A stretch of 64,000 nucleotides of DNA, from the IMG/VR virus record IMGVR_UViG_3300025168_013179, positions 33,787 through 97,786 of that record, one strand, 5' to 3'. Both the position numbers and the translations under genes were made by a program. The notes below the pieces were generated by a model that was not told the origin of the DNA, did not search any database, and was given only the letters and a program-made list of their open reading frames with translations. Positions 32,930 through 40,171 of the stretch are shown here, piece by piece. The first letter of the stretch is position 1. Each line of letters begins with the position of its first letter. Origin of the DNA: a virus.

Positions 32930-33864
32930 TGCCTTAATGTTTTTGCTAATCTAAATTCCTTTTCTTCAAACATAGCTGGGATAAGCATATTATGAGATGC
33001 TCTAACAGGGTTAATATCTAAACCTCCTCTTCTAGTATATAAACATGCTACCATAAGCTGCTCTGGTTGAAAAGCATCAGTTAAATGCTTGTAAACCATT
33101 TCACAAATTTCTTCGTGGAAGTGACTTACGGTTCTATGTGAAACTATATACTTTGCCAATGAATCTGCTGTAGGTAAATTTTCACCTTTTATCTTAATGT
33201 ATACATCACCCCAATCTGGTTGATTCGTAACTCTACAGTTAGATCTTAAAAGGTTAGATTTTAACCTTAATTCAGGCCATGCTAAATTCTCTTTTTTAGC
33301 TTTATATGATTTTAACTGAGAGGCATCGGATTGAAATGCTGTAAAGTCTATCTCATCTAGATCTACTATATCTCCTAAGTCTTTATAGTTCATAAAAGAT
33401 AAAGGTTTTCCTTCTTCTTCACTAGCATAAAAAGAAACAGTTGTATTAGTTTCAAGTAACTCATCTAAATCTCTCTTTACTCTTGCTTCAATACCGCTAA
33501 TACAGTCTCTAGCATTATCTGCTATACGAGTCATATTAAATGAATTTAAATAAAGTTTTATTGACTTAGATTCAACGTGATATTCACTATTTGAAGGACA
33601 AACTATTTTAAGCATACCTGCTACCGGTTGACCTTTAGTAGTGATAGCTGATACTTCATAACAGTTCCAAGTATCTACTCCTACAAAACTGTCTGAAGTT
33701 AGTCCGTAACCTTCTCTGTTTAAGTATCTTGGTACTTTAACTAATAATTCTGGTGAGTATGTATCTTTATACCCATCACCGCCTACTTTTCCTAAATGTT
33801 TAGAAGCAATATCTACTACTTCTTGATAATTTTTAACGTCTGCATTTAACCCTTTTTCTTCCAT
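32926..33864 (-). CDS. queF: NADPH-dependent 7-cyano-7-deazaguanine reductase (long-form QueF)
   Basis: 312 residues, the two-lobe (YqcD/E. coli-like) form. VESKSIKLYLNSFN at 97-110 is the NADPH and substrate motif. C210 in RSNCRVTNQPDWGD is the catalytic thiol that attacks the nitrile of preQ0. TRRGGLDINPVRA near the C terminus closes the substrate site. It reduces preQ0 to preQ1. Its presence means the phage route goes past preQ0. Most phage deazaguanine clusters stop earlier. It shares an operon with dpdA-like and formyltransferase genes just upstream. Confidence 0.92.
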   Translation of the reverse strand: MEEKGLNADVKNYQEVVDIASKHLGKVGGDGYKDTYSPELLVKVPRYLNREGYGLTSDSFVGVDTWNCYEVSAITTKGQPVAGMLKIVCPSNSEYHVESKSIKLYLNSFNMTRIADNARDCISGIEARVKRDLDELLETNTTVSFYASEEEGKPLSFMNYKDLGDIVDLDEIDFTAFQSDASQLKSYKAKKENLAWPELRLKSNLLRSNCRVTNQPDWGDVYIKIKGENLPTADSLAKYIVSHRTVSHFHEEICEMVYKHLTDAFQPEQLMVACLYTRRGGLDINPVRASHNMLIPAMFEEKEFRLAKTLRQ

Positions 33865-33868
33865 AATT

Positions 33869-34387
33869 TTAATTTATAAATTCTAATATTTGATTCACAC
33901 GCTGTAATGGTGACCCTGTTACAGTAAGGTAGGGTTTTCTTACTCCTTCTAGAAGTAATTTAAATTCGTTATCAATTGATACTCTCCATTCTTCATTAAT
34001 ACTTCTTACTCCATCGTCTACAGAATCAAACTCTATAGGGAAATAAATATAATGAGTATATTCATTCTTAACTCTATTCCAAGTATCTTCTATATAGTTA
34101 TGAGCTTCTTTACTAAGTTTGTCCATGAAAGTAGAATAAACAACAAGATCCATATAACATCTGTCTAATATCATATTACCAGGATTAAGTAAAGCTTCTA
34201 GATGAAATGAACTAATAGCTAACTGAGTCTCAGAAGTTCCTGCTTCGTTAATAGGAAATCCATAAGAACCTACTGTACGAGTAGATTCATTAATAAATTC
34301 GTACTTAGGTAATTTATTTTTAAGTAGTTCATACACAGTAGTCTTCCCTGTACTACTAGCTCCTACTAATGCTATTCTTTTTACCAT
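33869..34387 (-). CDS. P-loop nucleotide kinase/ATPase (AAA_28, NadR-like)
   Basis: 172 residues. Walker A GASSTGKTT at 9-17, NESTRTVGSYG, ILDRCYMDLVVYS (the DR(C/S) segment following the Walker B strand), and a LID-like SINEEWR. This resembles the C-terminal ribosylnicotinamide kinase half of NadR and the PF13521 group. Possible jobs are NR phosphorylation or a deoxynucleotide kinase step. Encoded between queF and the formyltransferase, so a kinase for a modified nucleotide cannot be excluded. Confidence 0.65.
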   Translation of the reverse strand: MVKRIALVGASSTGKTTVYELLKNKLPKYEFINESTRTVGSYGFPINEAGTSETQLAISSFHLEALLNPGNMILDRCYMDLVVYSTFMDKLSKEAHNYIEDTWNRVKNEYTHYIYFPIEFDSVDDGVRSINEEWRVSIDNEFKLLLEGVRKPYLTVTGSPLQRVNQILEFIN

Positions 34388-34402
34388 ATAACCTTTTTAT
34401 TC

Positions 34403-34431
34403 AATATACGAAAAAATTATCGAAGACTCAA
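34403..34431 (-). promoter_or_regulatory. Promoter for the kinase-queF genes
   Basis: Minus strand: TTG at 34431-34429, 20 bases, TATATT at 34408-34403, preceded by TTTTCG. The leader AAAAAGGTTAT lies directly before the ATG at 34387. Confidence 0.65.
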
Positions 34432-34968
34432 ATAATCATTAAGAAAATTAACCCATAAACCTAAGCTTACTCCTTTTAATTTATCATAAACTTCATCAAG
34501 AGTAAAATCATCATTAGGTATACTAGCTTCAGCAATTACTTTACCTTCATCTACTCCTGCTGTTACTTTATGTATAACTGATCCGATCTCTTCATATTCA
34601 CGTTCATAAGCTTTTATTTGAGGGTCTTTACCTTTAAGGTCAGGGTACTTAGTAATTAAACCAGGATGACCATTATACAACTTAACTCCTTCTGTAACAA
34701 AGCCTGGTATAATTCTTAACCAACCATGAAGAGTAACTAAAGCATCAGGAAAATATTGTAAAACATCTAAATAGTTTTCCTTATCTGGGTAGTTTTTAAA
34801 TGTCCAGTAACTTCTTTTTTCTATTCTAGGATCTATAGTTCTTAAGTGTGTTGGCCTCTCATTAGTTATAATTCTATCAGGCCATCTCCCTATACTTTCA
34901 GCTATATCCGCTATTTCCGCTCCAGTTTGACTAAAGAACGCTATCCACCTTATGCCTTCCGTTTGCAT
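34417..34968 (-). CDS. PurN-like formyltransferase, candidate preQ1 N-formylase
   Basis: 183 residues. LVTLHGWLRIIPGFV then N99-x-H101-P (NGHPGLI) and D140 (TAGVDEGKVI) are the catalytic Asn, His and Asp of 10-formyl-THF-dependent GART and Met-tRNA formyltransferases. It overlaps the dpdA-like gene by 38 bases, a strong sign of shared function. Inference: it formylates the aminomethyl group of preQ1, either free or in DNA. From memory, such a base and a formyltransferase called DpdN have been described in phages; I cannot verify that here. Alternatives: purine synthesis or amino-sugar formylation. Confidence 0.65.
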   Translation of the reverse strand: MQTEGIRWIAFFSQTGAEIADIAESIGRWPDRIITNERPTHLRTIDPRIEKRSYWTFKNYPDKENYLDVLQYFPDALVTLHGWLRIIPGFVTEGVKLYNGHPGLITKYPDLKGKDPQIKAYEREYEEIGSVIHKVTAGVDEGKVIAEASIPNDDFTLDEVYDKLKGVSLGLWVNFLNDYLSLR

Positions 34969-35749
34969 ACCATCTAAATTTTTGAATATTATTTTTAACT
35001 TTATCTATGTCAATCTCTTCTAAGTCCATATTAATTAGCTCATGTAACTTTTGAGATTCTTTACTCCATAAACCTTCATCCCCGTACGTAATACCTTTTA
35101 TTCCGTGTACTATTGGATTAGAAGTATCTAGGGAATAAATCCATTTGTAATCTGCATGCTTATAGAATGCAAACTCTTGAGGTAACCCACATCCTAGTAA
35201 GTGATGAGGTTTATTAGTGTTTATCACACCGTCTTTTAATAGATCTCCTAATAATTTAACTCTTCCTAACATCCAACTTACATATTTGTTAGGATGCGGG
35301 ACAGAAACGCTATAATAAGAATAGTCAAAAGATATAGCAATCATATCAACTTCTTCCATATCCATAAATTGATAACATCTTTTTATCTCTTCATAGTCTT
35401 TTCCTTGGACTACTCCGATACTCTTTCCATGTAACCTTGGATAGTCTCTTTTAAAATCTTGACATTGACCTATAGTAAGAGCCATATTCTCTAAAGCATC
35501 TGGGATTATATACCATGAGGCTTTTAGACGGTTAACCCATTGAGCAAATCTTTCCGCTTCAAATGCTTCTTCTAACTCAAATATAGAATTATCTAATATA
35601 ACTTCTCTTCCTTTTTTTATAGCTCTTTCAAAAGTATCTCTATATCTAGGATTTTCTTCTAATAGGTGAACTAATGCATAATCATAATCTGTAAACCTCT
35701 GGACTTCATCAAAGATATCTAAAGGTGCTTCGTGTGCTATTTTAATCAT
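34931..35749 (-). CDS. dpdA: TGT-superfamily DNA base transglycosylase (DpdA-like)
   Basis: 272 residues. Read against tRNA-guanine transglycosylase: ILDNSIFE with D53 stands for the DSGGFQ region, IIPD with D84 for the second base contact, GVVQG at 112-116 for the Q-G base contact, HLLGCGLPQE at 183-192 for the HYLMGVG segment, and SLDTSNP with D208 for the nucleophilic Asp. No zinc-binding CxCxxC is present, as in phage DpdA. Expected reaction: exchange of guanine in DNA for preQ0 or preQ1. Its setting among all preQ1 genes supports DNA modification rather than tRNA. Confidence 0.8.
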   Translation of the reverse strand: MIKIAHEAPLDIFDEVQRFTDYDYALVHLLEENPRYRDTFERAIKKGREVILDNSIFELEEAFEAERFAQWVNRLKASWYIIPDALENMALTIGQCQDFKRDYPRLHGKSIGVVQGKDYEEIKRCYQFMDMEEVDMIAISFDYSYYSVSVPHPNKYVSWMLGRVKLLGDLLKDGVINTNKPHHLLGCGLPQEFAFYKHADYKWIYSLDTSNPIVHGIKGITYGDEGLWSKESQKLHELINMDLEEIDIDKVKNNIQKFRWYANGRHKVDSVL

Positions 35750-35915
35750 CTAATTTTAGGTCGCTTAAGTTTTTTAAAGATTCTGCTAATTTAACATGTA
35801 AATCATCTATAGTTTTAGTTGATTCAAGTACATTATTTATTGCTTTTACAGCTATATCGAAAGGTACATATTGTTTACCTTCTATTTCCACTACGTGATC
35901 GTTTATATTAATCAT
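35742..35915 (-). CDS. Short hypothetical upstream of dpdA
   Basis: 57 residues, MININDHVVEIEGKQYVPF then a helical region ending NLSDLKLDD. Start overlaps the MazG-like stop (ATGA), and the last 8 bases overlap the dpdA-like start, so translation coupling is near certain. The first part resembles a small beta hairpin. No family recognised. Confidence 0.65.
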   Translation of the reverse strand: MININDHVVEIEGKQYVPFDIAVKAINNVLESTKTIDDLHVKLAESLKNLSDLKLDD

Positions 35916-36454
35916 ATATTATTTATTTCTTGATTAGTAAAGAACTGAGATAAATCAGGTCTATAGTAATTTACGCTTTTCATTACTTTTCTATCTCTCG
36001 TTCTATAGACAATAAACCGTCCTTCATTAAGTTTTTCAAAATGACAGGCCTCACCTTGTTCCTTACTTCGTTTGCTGACGGTAAGTAGGGCCTCTTCTTC
36101 AGTTTTACAAGCTTTAGACATATTGCTTCCTTGTACTTCTTGATATGCTGGCCATATCTTATCCTTAAGGCCATGTAACATAGTACCGTTCCCAAGGGAA
36201 ACATAAGTAATGTCGCACAAAGCATCCAGAACTTCCACAATGTCGCCCCGTTCGCAAGCCTCTCTATACTCTTCAAGTTCTTCGAGTATGAAGTCGTAAA
36301 CAAATTGCCATTCTTTTTTTTCTGGGATTGTTGGTTCATAATTATTAGGTTTACCAAAGGTTGCGTTAAACTCTTCTACCTCGCTAACAAATGGTACATT
36401 GTTAACCCATGTAGGTAGTTCTTCTTCTTCAAATAATTTTAATTGTTTAGTCAT
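35912..36454 (-). CDS. MazG/PRA-PH-like nucleotide pyrophosphohydrolase
   Basis: I prefer the ATG at 36454 (180 residues, MTKQLKLFEE), which leaves an 8-base overlap with the gene before; a Met 24 bases upstream is also possible. YDFILEELEEYREACERGDIVEVLDALCDI has the paired EExxE and ExxD metal motifs of all-alpha NTP pyrophosphohydrolases, followed by IWPAYQEVQGSNMSK. It hydrolyses NTP or dNTP to NMP and pyrophosphate. In a base-modification island it could deplete a competing nucleotide; this is inference. Confidence 0.75.
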   Translation of the reverse strand: MTKQLKLFEEEELPTWVNNVPFVSEVEEFNATFGKPNNYEPTIPEKKEWQFVYDFILEELEEYREACERGDIVEVLDALCDITYVSLGNGTMLHGLKDKIWPAYQEVQGSNMSKACKTEEEALLTVSKRSKEQGEACHFEKLNEGRFIVYRTRDRKVMKSVNYYRPDLSQFFTNQEINNI

Positions 36455-36845
36455 AATCTTCTGTTCTTTCCCAGCCATCTGGAGGTAATGGCATATCTAA
36501 GGGTATTCTATCGTAATCGTCTTCCATTCTAACGATATCGTCTTCTCCAAAATAAGTACCTGTTTGTACTTCTATAAATCTTACTTCTTTCTTAGTTTCA
36601 TTCCAAGCTCTATGCATAGATCCTCTAGGTATTTTTATAGATTCGCCATACTTTCTAAATACTTTTTCGTCATCTAAAATAATAGTAAGTTCTCCTCTGG
36701 TAATAATCCATATTTCTGCTCTATGAATATGGTATTGATAAGATAATCTCTGTCCAGGTTTAACTACTATTTCCTTTACCTTACAGCGTTTACTATCTTT
36801 AAGAACTTCGTATTGACCCCAAGGTCTGATGTCTACGTTACTCAT
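36447..36845 (-). CDS. Cupin, mannose-6-phosphate isomerase type II (ManC C-terminal-like)
   Basis: 132 residues. RPWGQYEVLKDS, VKPGQRLSYQYHIHRAEIWII with the metal-binding Q/H/H/E set, ESIKIPRGSMHR, and IEVQTGTYFGEDDIVRMEDDYDR are the complete PF01050 cupin signature. In bacteria this domain interconverts mannose and fructose 6-phosphates and is usually fused to GDP-mannose pyrophosphorylase; here it stands alone. It would feed mannose-derived sugars to the glycan genes. Confidence 0.85.
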   Translation of the reverse strand: MSNVDIRPWGQYEVLKDSKRCKVKEIVVKPGQRLSYQYHIHRAEIWIITRGELTIILDDEKVFRKYGESIKIPRGSMHRAWNETKKEVRFIEVQTGTYFGEDDIVRMEDDYDRIPLDMPLPPDGWERTEDYD

Positions 36846-37638
36846 ATACTGAATTATATAGTTTATATAGCTCTTCGGCTATTAGTTTATGCCCTATGTC
36901 AGAAGGGTGAAGTTTTCCTTCATGTATAGTTTCATGTAAATCTTCTCTCTCAAATAATTTTTTATCATCAAATTGATTTAAATAACTCCAAATACTCTGT
37001 TCTTTATATTTCCAGTATTTATTTTTATCGATAAATTCTGTTTTATCATATACATCGTTACTAATAAAAGTATCGAAGGCATCTATAAAGATATGATTAA
37101 TTTTATAAAGATCAAACATATACTGTAAAAAATATACTAAGTTCTGGCTATAATAGTCAAAATGTATATTGTAGTCAAAGTAATTAGTGAAGAACTTTTT
37201 CCTATAGTTGAGAACAGATTGCTTTACTGAATCGTTACTCTCAGATAAATGGTGATATTCATTTTTTTCATGGTAAGCCAGTTCGTTTAATCCAAACGAT
37301 AACGCATTCATTCCTATTTTAGATCTACTTTCAAAATAACCAGGAAAGAATTCCGGTGTATTTCTTAAAGGAGAAGTAAAACAACAAATAACTAAGTCAC
37401 CTTTAGAAAACTTACCTTCACTTATATGATTAACAACTAGATCTAAAAGATAATTTGGATTAGACCCTAACTTTCCGAAATTATTAAATTCACAACCAAG
37501 TAACTTAGCTAGTTGACCAGTAAATGATAAACCTTCTCTGTACTTTCTTAATTCCGGTGTGCCATTAAGTTTTCTTTCAACTTCGGTATTTACACCGTTG
37601 CCGGCTACAAAACTACAACCATAACTATGTACCTTCAT
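36838..37638 (-). CDS. SGNH-hydrolase-like protein, copy 2
   Basis: 266 residues. SYGCSFVAGNG at 5-15 replaces the GDS motif (G-C-S), with S9 as the likely nucleophile. GKLGSNPNYLLD is block II-like, LHPSDIGHKL gives the block V His. The stretch FIDAFDTF, DKNKYWKYKEQSIW parallels the copy at 29930-30820. GDS to GCS is an unusual change. Likely hydrolysis or transfer of acyl groups on sugars. Confidence 0.6.
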   Translation of the reverse strand: MKVHSYGCSFVAGNGVNTEVERKLNGTPELRKYREGLSFTGQLAKLLGCEFNNFGKLGSNPNYLLDLVVNHISEGKFSKGDLVICCFTSPLRNTPEFFPGYFESRSKIGMNALSFGLNELAYHEKNEYHHLSESNDSVKQSVLNYRKKFFTNYFDYNIHFDYYSQNLVYFLQYMFDLYKINHIFIDAFDTFISNDVYDKTEFIDKNKYWKYKEQSIWSYLNQFDDKKLFEREDLHETIHEGKLHPSDIGHKLIAEELYKLYNSVYE

Positions 37639-37640
37639 AC

Positions 37641-38354
37641 TTAATGTTTACATATTGAAGCTAATTCGATATTTTTATAAAACTCTGCTTTAGCTGAGTC
37701 TTCATCTAAGAATGCTCCTGTTAATTTAGCTGTTTGCATTGAAGCTCCTTGATGTTTGACTCCTCTACAACTAACACAGTTATGAGTAGCTGAAATCATC
37801 ACAGCGACGCCTAAATTACCTTCACATATCTTGTTTACTGCATTATGTATTGCTACAGTAAGTTGTTCTTGTATAGCACCTCTTCTACCGAATTGCTCTA
37901 CGATTCTATTAAGCTTTGATAACCCAACTACTTTACCCTCAGCTGAAGCAATATATGCTATGCTTACATTACCTCCTATAGTTTGATGATGATGGGAACA
38001 CATTGAATGAACTGGTATGTTACTTTCTTGTACTATTCCATCATATCCATCAGAAGGAAAAGCTGTGATCTTATCTAAAGGTTCATATCTTCCTTTCCAT
38101 AAATCATTAACGTAAGCTTTTGCTACTCTCCTAGGAGTATCAGATGAATTTGGATCTCTTCTCCATTCACAGCCTAATTCATCTAAAAATAATCCAAATT
38201 TATGAGCTGCTTTATTAATAATGTCTTCTTTTTCAAATTCAGTTAGTCTTGCTTCTTCACCTTCTATTCTCTGTTTATTATATAGTTGAGTAGATATACC
38301 ATTTGCATACCCAGGCTCTACTAACTCAGTACCTTCTATAAATTTTTTTGCCAT
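37641..38354 (-). CDS. folE: GTP cyclohydrolase I
   Basis: 237 residues. DTPRRVAKAYVNDLW, SNIPVHSMCSHHHQTIGG with C119 and H122, SKLNRIVEQFGRRGAIQEQLT and ISATHNCVSCRGV with C193 make up the zinc site and active site of FolE. It opens GTP to 7,8-dihydroneopterin triphosphate, the first step toward preQ0 and also toward folate. The phage probably uses it for QueD supply. A promoter lies 44 bases upstream, with a small hairpin in the leader. Confidence 0.95.
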   Translation of the reverse strand: MAKKFIEGTELVEPGYANGISTQLYNKQRIEGEEARLTEFEKEDIINKAAHKFGLFLDELGCEWRRDPNSSDTPRRVAKAYVNDLWKGRYEPLDKITAFPSDGYDGIVQESNIPVHSMCSHHHQTIGGNVSIAYIASAEGKVVGLSKLNRIVEQFGRRGAIQEQLTVAIHNAVNKICEGNLGVAVMISATHNCVSCRGVKHQGASMQTAKLTGAFLDEDSAKAEFYKNIELASICKH

Positions 38355-38397
38355 TTAGTTTGTTTTTTTATGAGGTTCTACGACTCATTATTAATAT

Positions 38398-38426
38398 AAT
38401 ATAAGAATAATATTTTAATTATCCAA
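38398..38426 (-). promoter_or_regulatory. Promoter for folE and following genes
   Basis: Minus strand: TTG at 38426-38424, 20 bases, TATATT at 38403-38398, preceded by ATTCT. Downstream ATGAG and CTCAT (about 38374-38393) could pair as a leader stem before the folE start at 38354. Confidence 0.6.
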
Positions 38427-38837
38427 ATAATCTTGTTTAGTATTACTATCATTTCTCTCCCATGGAAATACTAACCATCTATCATCTTCTATTTTTTCTC
38501 CGTAGTATTCTGGGATAGTTTCTGATATGTATCTCATACATAAAGTAGCTGTAATAAATCTAGGAGCATAGTCTTTCATAGTGACTCCTGAATCACATAT
38601 ATCGTCTACTAGTAATATATCTTCGTTTTTGAATCTAAGATCATGTCGACCATACTTCTTAGCTTCGTCGAATGGAATGTAGGCTACACCTAATTTATGA
38701 CTTAACATGATAGCAGGTATTAGGCCACCTCTAGGAATACCTGAGATATATCTTAATTTTTTATCCTTTAATCTTTCTGCTAATTCTTCTATTTGATCGT
38801 CGACCCATTTCCAGGACATAAAAACCTTTTCTTTCAT
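38415..38837 (-). CDS. Phosphoribosyltransferase (xanthine/hypoxanthine type)
   Basis: 140 residues from 38837, or 134 from the Met at 38819, which is preceded by AAAAGG and looks like the better start. ISGIPRGGLIPAIMLSHKLG is the PRTase N-terminal loop, and ILLVDDICDSGVTMKDY the PRPP motif. The short hood suits Gpt-like enzymes that salvage guanine, xanthine or hypoxanthine. It may recover guanine released when the DpdA-like enzyme swaps bases (inference). Confidence 0.75.
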   Translation of the reverse strand: MKEKVFMSWKWVDDQIEELAERLKDKKLRYISGIPRGGLIPAIMLSHKLGVAYIPFDEAKKYGRHDLRFKNEDILLVDDICDSGVTMKDYAPRFITATLCMRYISETIPEYYGEKIEDDRWLVFPWERNDSNTKQDYLDN

Positions 38838-38840
38838 AAC

Positions 38841-38975
38841 TTATTTAAATTTGTGATCTACCCATTTTTTGTAGTAATATAAACCCATCACTAAACTTAC
38901 GCCTATCGCTCCATCAATCCAATTAGTGAGTTCTTTATATCCTCCTGATTGCCAAAGTTCTGCTAGTGTATCCAT
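38841..38975 (-). CDS. Short single-pass membrane protein
   Basis: 44 residues, MDTLAELWQSGGYKELTNWI then DGAIGVSLVMGLYYY as a membrane span and a basic KKWVDHKFK end. It lies in the gap between the phosphoribosyltransferase and a 38-residue frame, 4 bases after the latter. Basic end suggests N-out or a small amphipathic protein. Function unknown. Confidence 0.5.
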   Translation of the reverse strand: MDTLAELWQSGGYKELTNWIDGAIGVSLVMGLYYYKKWVDHKFK

Positions 38976-38979
38976 ACTA

Positions 38980-39096
38980 TTAGGTTGTAGTCATAGTCCA
39001 CATCGGATGCAGTTGATAAGCAACAGTATTATTACCCGAAGGTACTACTTCTTCCAACTTTTCTTTAATTAGTGTAATAAATAAGTCTTTAGTCAT
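38980..39096 (-). CDS. Short hypothetical
   Basis: 38 residues, MTKDLFITLIKEKLEEVVPS and a polar tail. It starts inside the last codons of the secreted nuclease gene (8-base overlap) and ends 4 bases before the next small gene. The compact spacing is the main support. Confidence 0.4.
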   Translation of the reverse strand: MTKDLFITLIKEKLEEVVPSGNNTVAYQLHPMWTMTTT

Positions 39097-39697
39097 TACA
39101 ATTTACTTCGTATTCTTCCCATTCTTTAATAGGATCTATATTAGGAAAATAAAAACACTTTGTAGTATTATCATCTAAAAATTTGATATGCTTTTCGAAA
39201 CCTGAAGGTAGTGTGGCTCCGTTAGCCATAACTGAATCTGAAAATATAACGTTAATGGTAATTTCTAAATCTTGTTCATCATCCCATTTACGTTCTTCGG
39301 CTTCTAATAATCTCCATGCCCCTCTATTAAGTTTATCTTTCTGCAATGCGCAGTTAAGGAATGAAAATGTCTGTTTTAAGTTTTCGTTTGAATCTGAGAA
39401 TGTAGCAGCAGGTGCTAAATGACCTTTGTCATAAGGGTAACCTTTGTAATCGTTATTATCAGAAGTGTAGTAATCTTTTTCTGTTCTGAAATTCATAGAA
39501 CCCCTATCTACGTTTTTTGGTCTATCAGTAGATAAATATGTTAGGGTAATTGGTTGTTGTTTACTCTCTGAGTAAAAGACAGTGAAAATAGGTGTCTCAA
39601 CGGTAAGGTCTTCACAACATTCTCTTTTTTCTTGGGATAATCCTTCATTGGAGCTGCCCATTAGTGCTAGTATTACTAGTAATCTAAGTGTTTTCAT
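39089..39697 (-). CDS. Exported DNA/RNA non-specific endonuclease (NUC family)
   Basis: 202 residues. Signal peptide MKTLRLLVILALMGSSNEGLSQ. YDKGHLAPAA at 89-98 is the D-R/K-G-H motif with the general base H93. LNCALQKDKLNRGAWRLLE at 114-132 provides the metal-binding Asn and the downstream W-x3-E helix. The family cuts DNA and RNA without sequence preference. An exported nuclease in a phage could digest DNA in the periplasm or outside, for nucleotide supply or against incoming phages. Two cysteines (KRECCED) could form a disulphide. Confidence 0.85.
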   Translation of the reverse strand: MKTLRLLVILALMGSSNEGLSQEKRECCEDLTVETPIFTVFYSESKQQPITLTYLSTDRPKNVDRGSMNFRTEKDYYTSDNNDYKGYPYDKGHLAPAATFSDSNENLKQTFSFLNCALQKDKLNRGAWRLLEAEERKWDDEQDLEITINVIFSDSVMANGATLPSGFEKHIKFLDDNTTKCFYFPNIDPIKEWEEYEVNCND

Positions 39698-39947
39698 AAT
39701 TTAATCCGAAAAATTCGTAATTTTTCTTTACATATTTGTTAGTGCCCTCTTGTTCAATAGCTTCTTCTTCTGAGTCATAGATTGCTTCTACCGGGCATTC
39801 ATAGATGCAAGCTCCGCAGTCAATGCACGTATCAGGATTAATGTACATTGATTCTTCCGCTTCGAGAATACAATCCTCTATTGGACAAACCAGTATACAT
39901 GCACCATCCTTTGTGTCAATGCATTTACTGCCAATGATATGGCTCAT
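39684..39947 (-). CDS. Seven-iron-type ferredoxin
   Basis: 87 residues. Cysteines at 9, 17, 21 and 26, then 41, 44, 47 and 51 with C-P pairs match the [3Fe-4S]/[4Fe-4S] ferredoxins of the Azotobacter FdI type (C8, C16, C20, C24, C39, C42, C45, C49). The C-terminal acidic part is short. It is encoded two genes downstream of the radical-SAM enzyme QueE and may be its electron donor, since host flavodoxin may not be suitable (inference). Confidence 0.88.
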   Translation of the reverse strand: MSHIIGSKCIDTKDGACILVCPIEDCILEAEESMYINPDTCIDCGACIYECPVEAIYDSEEEAIEQEGTNKYVKKNYEFFGLNYENT

Positions 39948-40156
39948 TAGACTTTAATATACTTCTCTAATATTTCTAATCTTTCGTGTGCTGATGATAA
40001 TAATTTTAATGCTTCTTCACAGTTATCCCAATAGTCTTTTGTGGAATGATCTCCTATTCCAGCAGGGTGAGATGTTAAGATAGTGAAACTTGCTAATGCT
40101 TTTGCTTTATCAGCTTCTGCTTGTTTTTTTAAAAATTGGTAGACGTGTTCTTTCAT
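39947..40156 (-). CDS. Small helical hypothetical
   Basis: 69 residues, helix-rich, Lys/Ala/Glu composition with two long helices around a TSHPAGIGDHSTK loop. No recognised domain. Encoded between queE and the ferredoxin gene (1-base overlap with the latter). Confidence 0.55.
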   Translation of the reverse strand: MKEHVYQFLKKQAEADKAKALASFTILTSHPAGIGDHSTKDYWDNCEEALKLLSSAHERLEILEKYIKV

Positions 40157-40171
40157 ACTTAATTGTTTATA

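Noticed and set aside
34417-34968. Methionyl-tRNA formyltransferase
   Set aside because: Too short, with no C-terminal tRNA-binding domain; motif order is closer to PurN.
38374-38393. folE leader hairpin as a terminator
   Set aside because: Followed by A, not T, on the transcribed strand; stem is only 5 bp.
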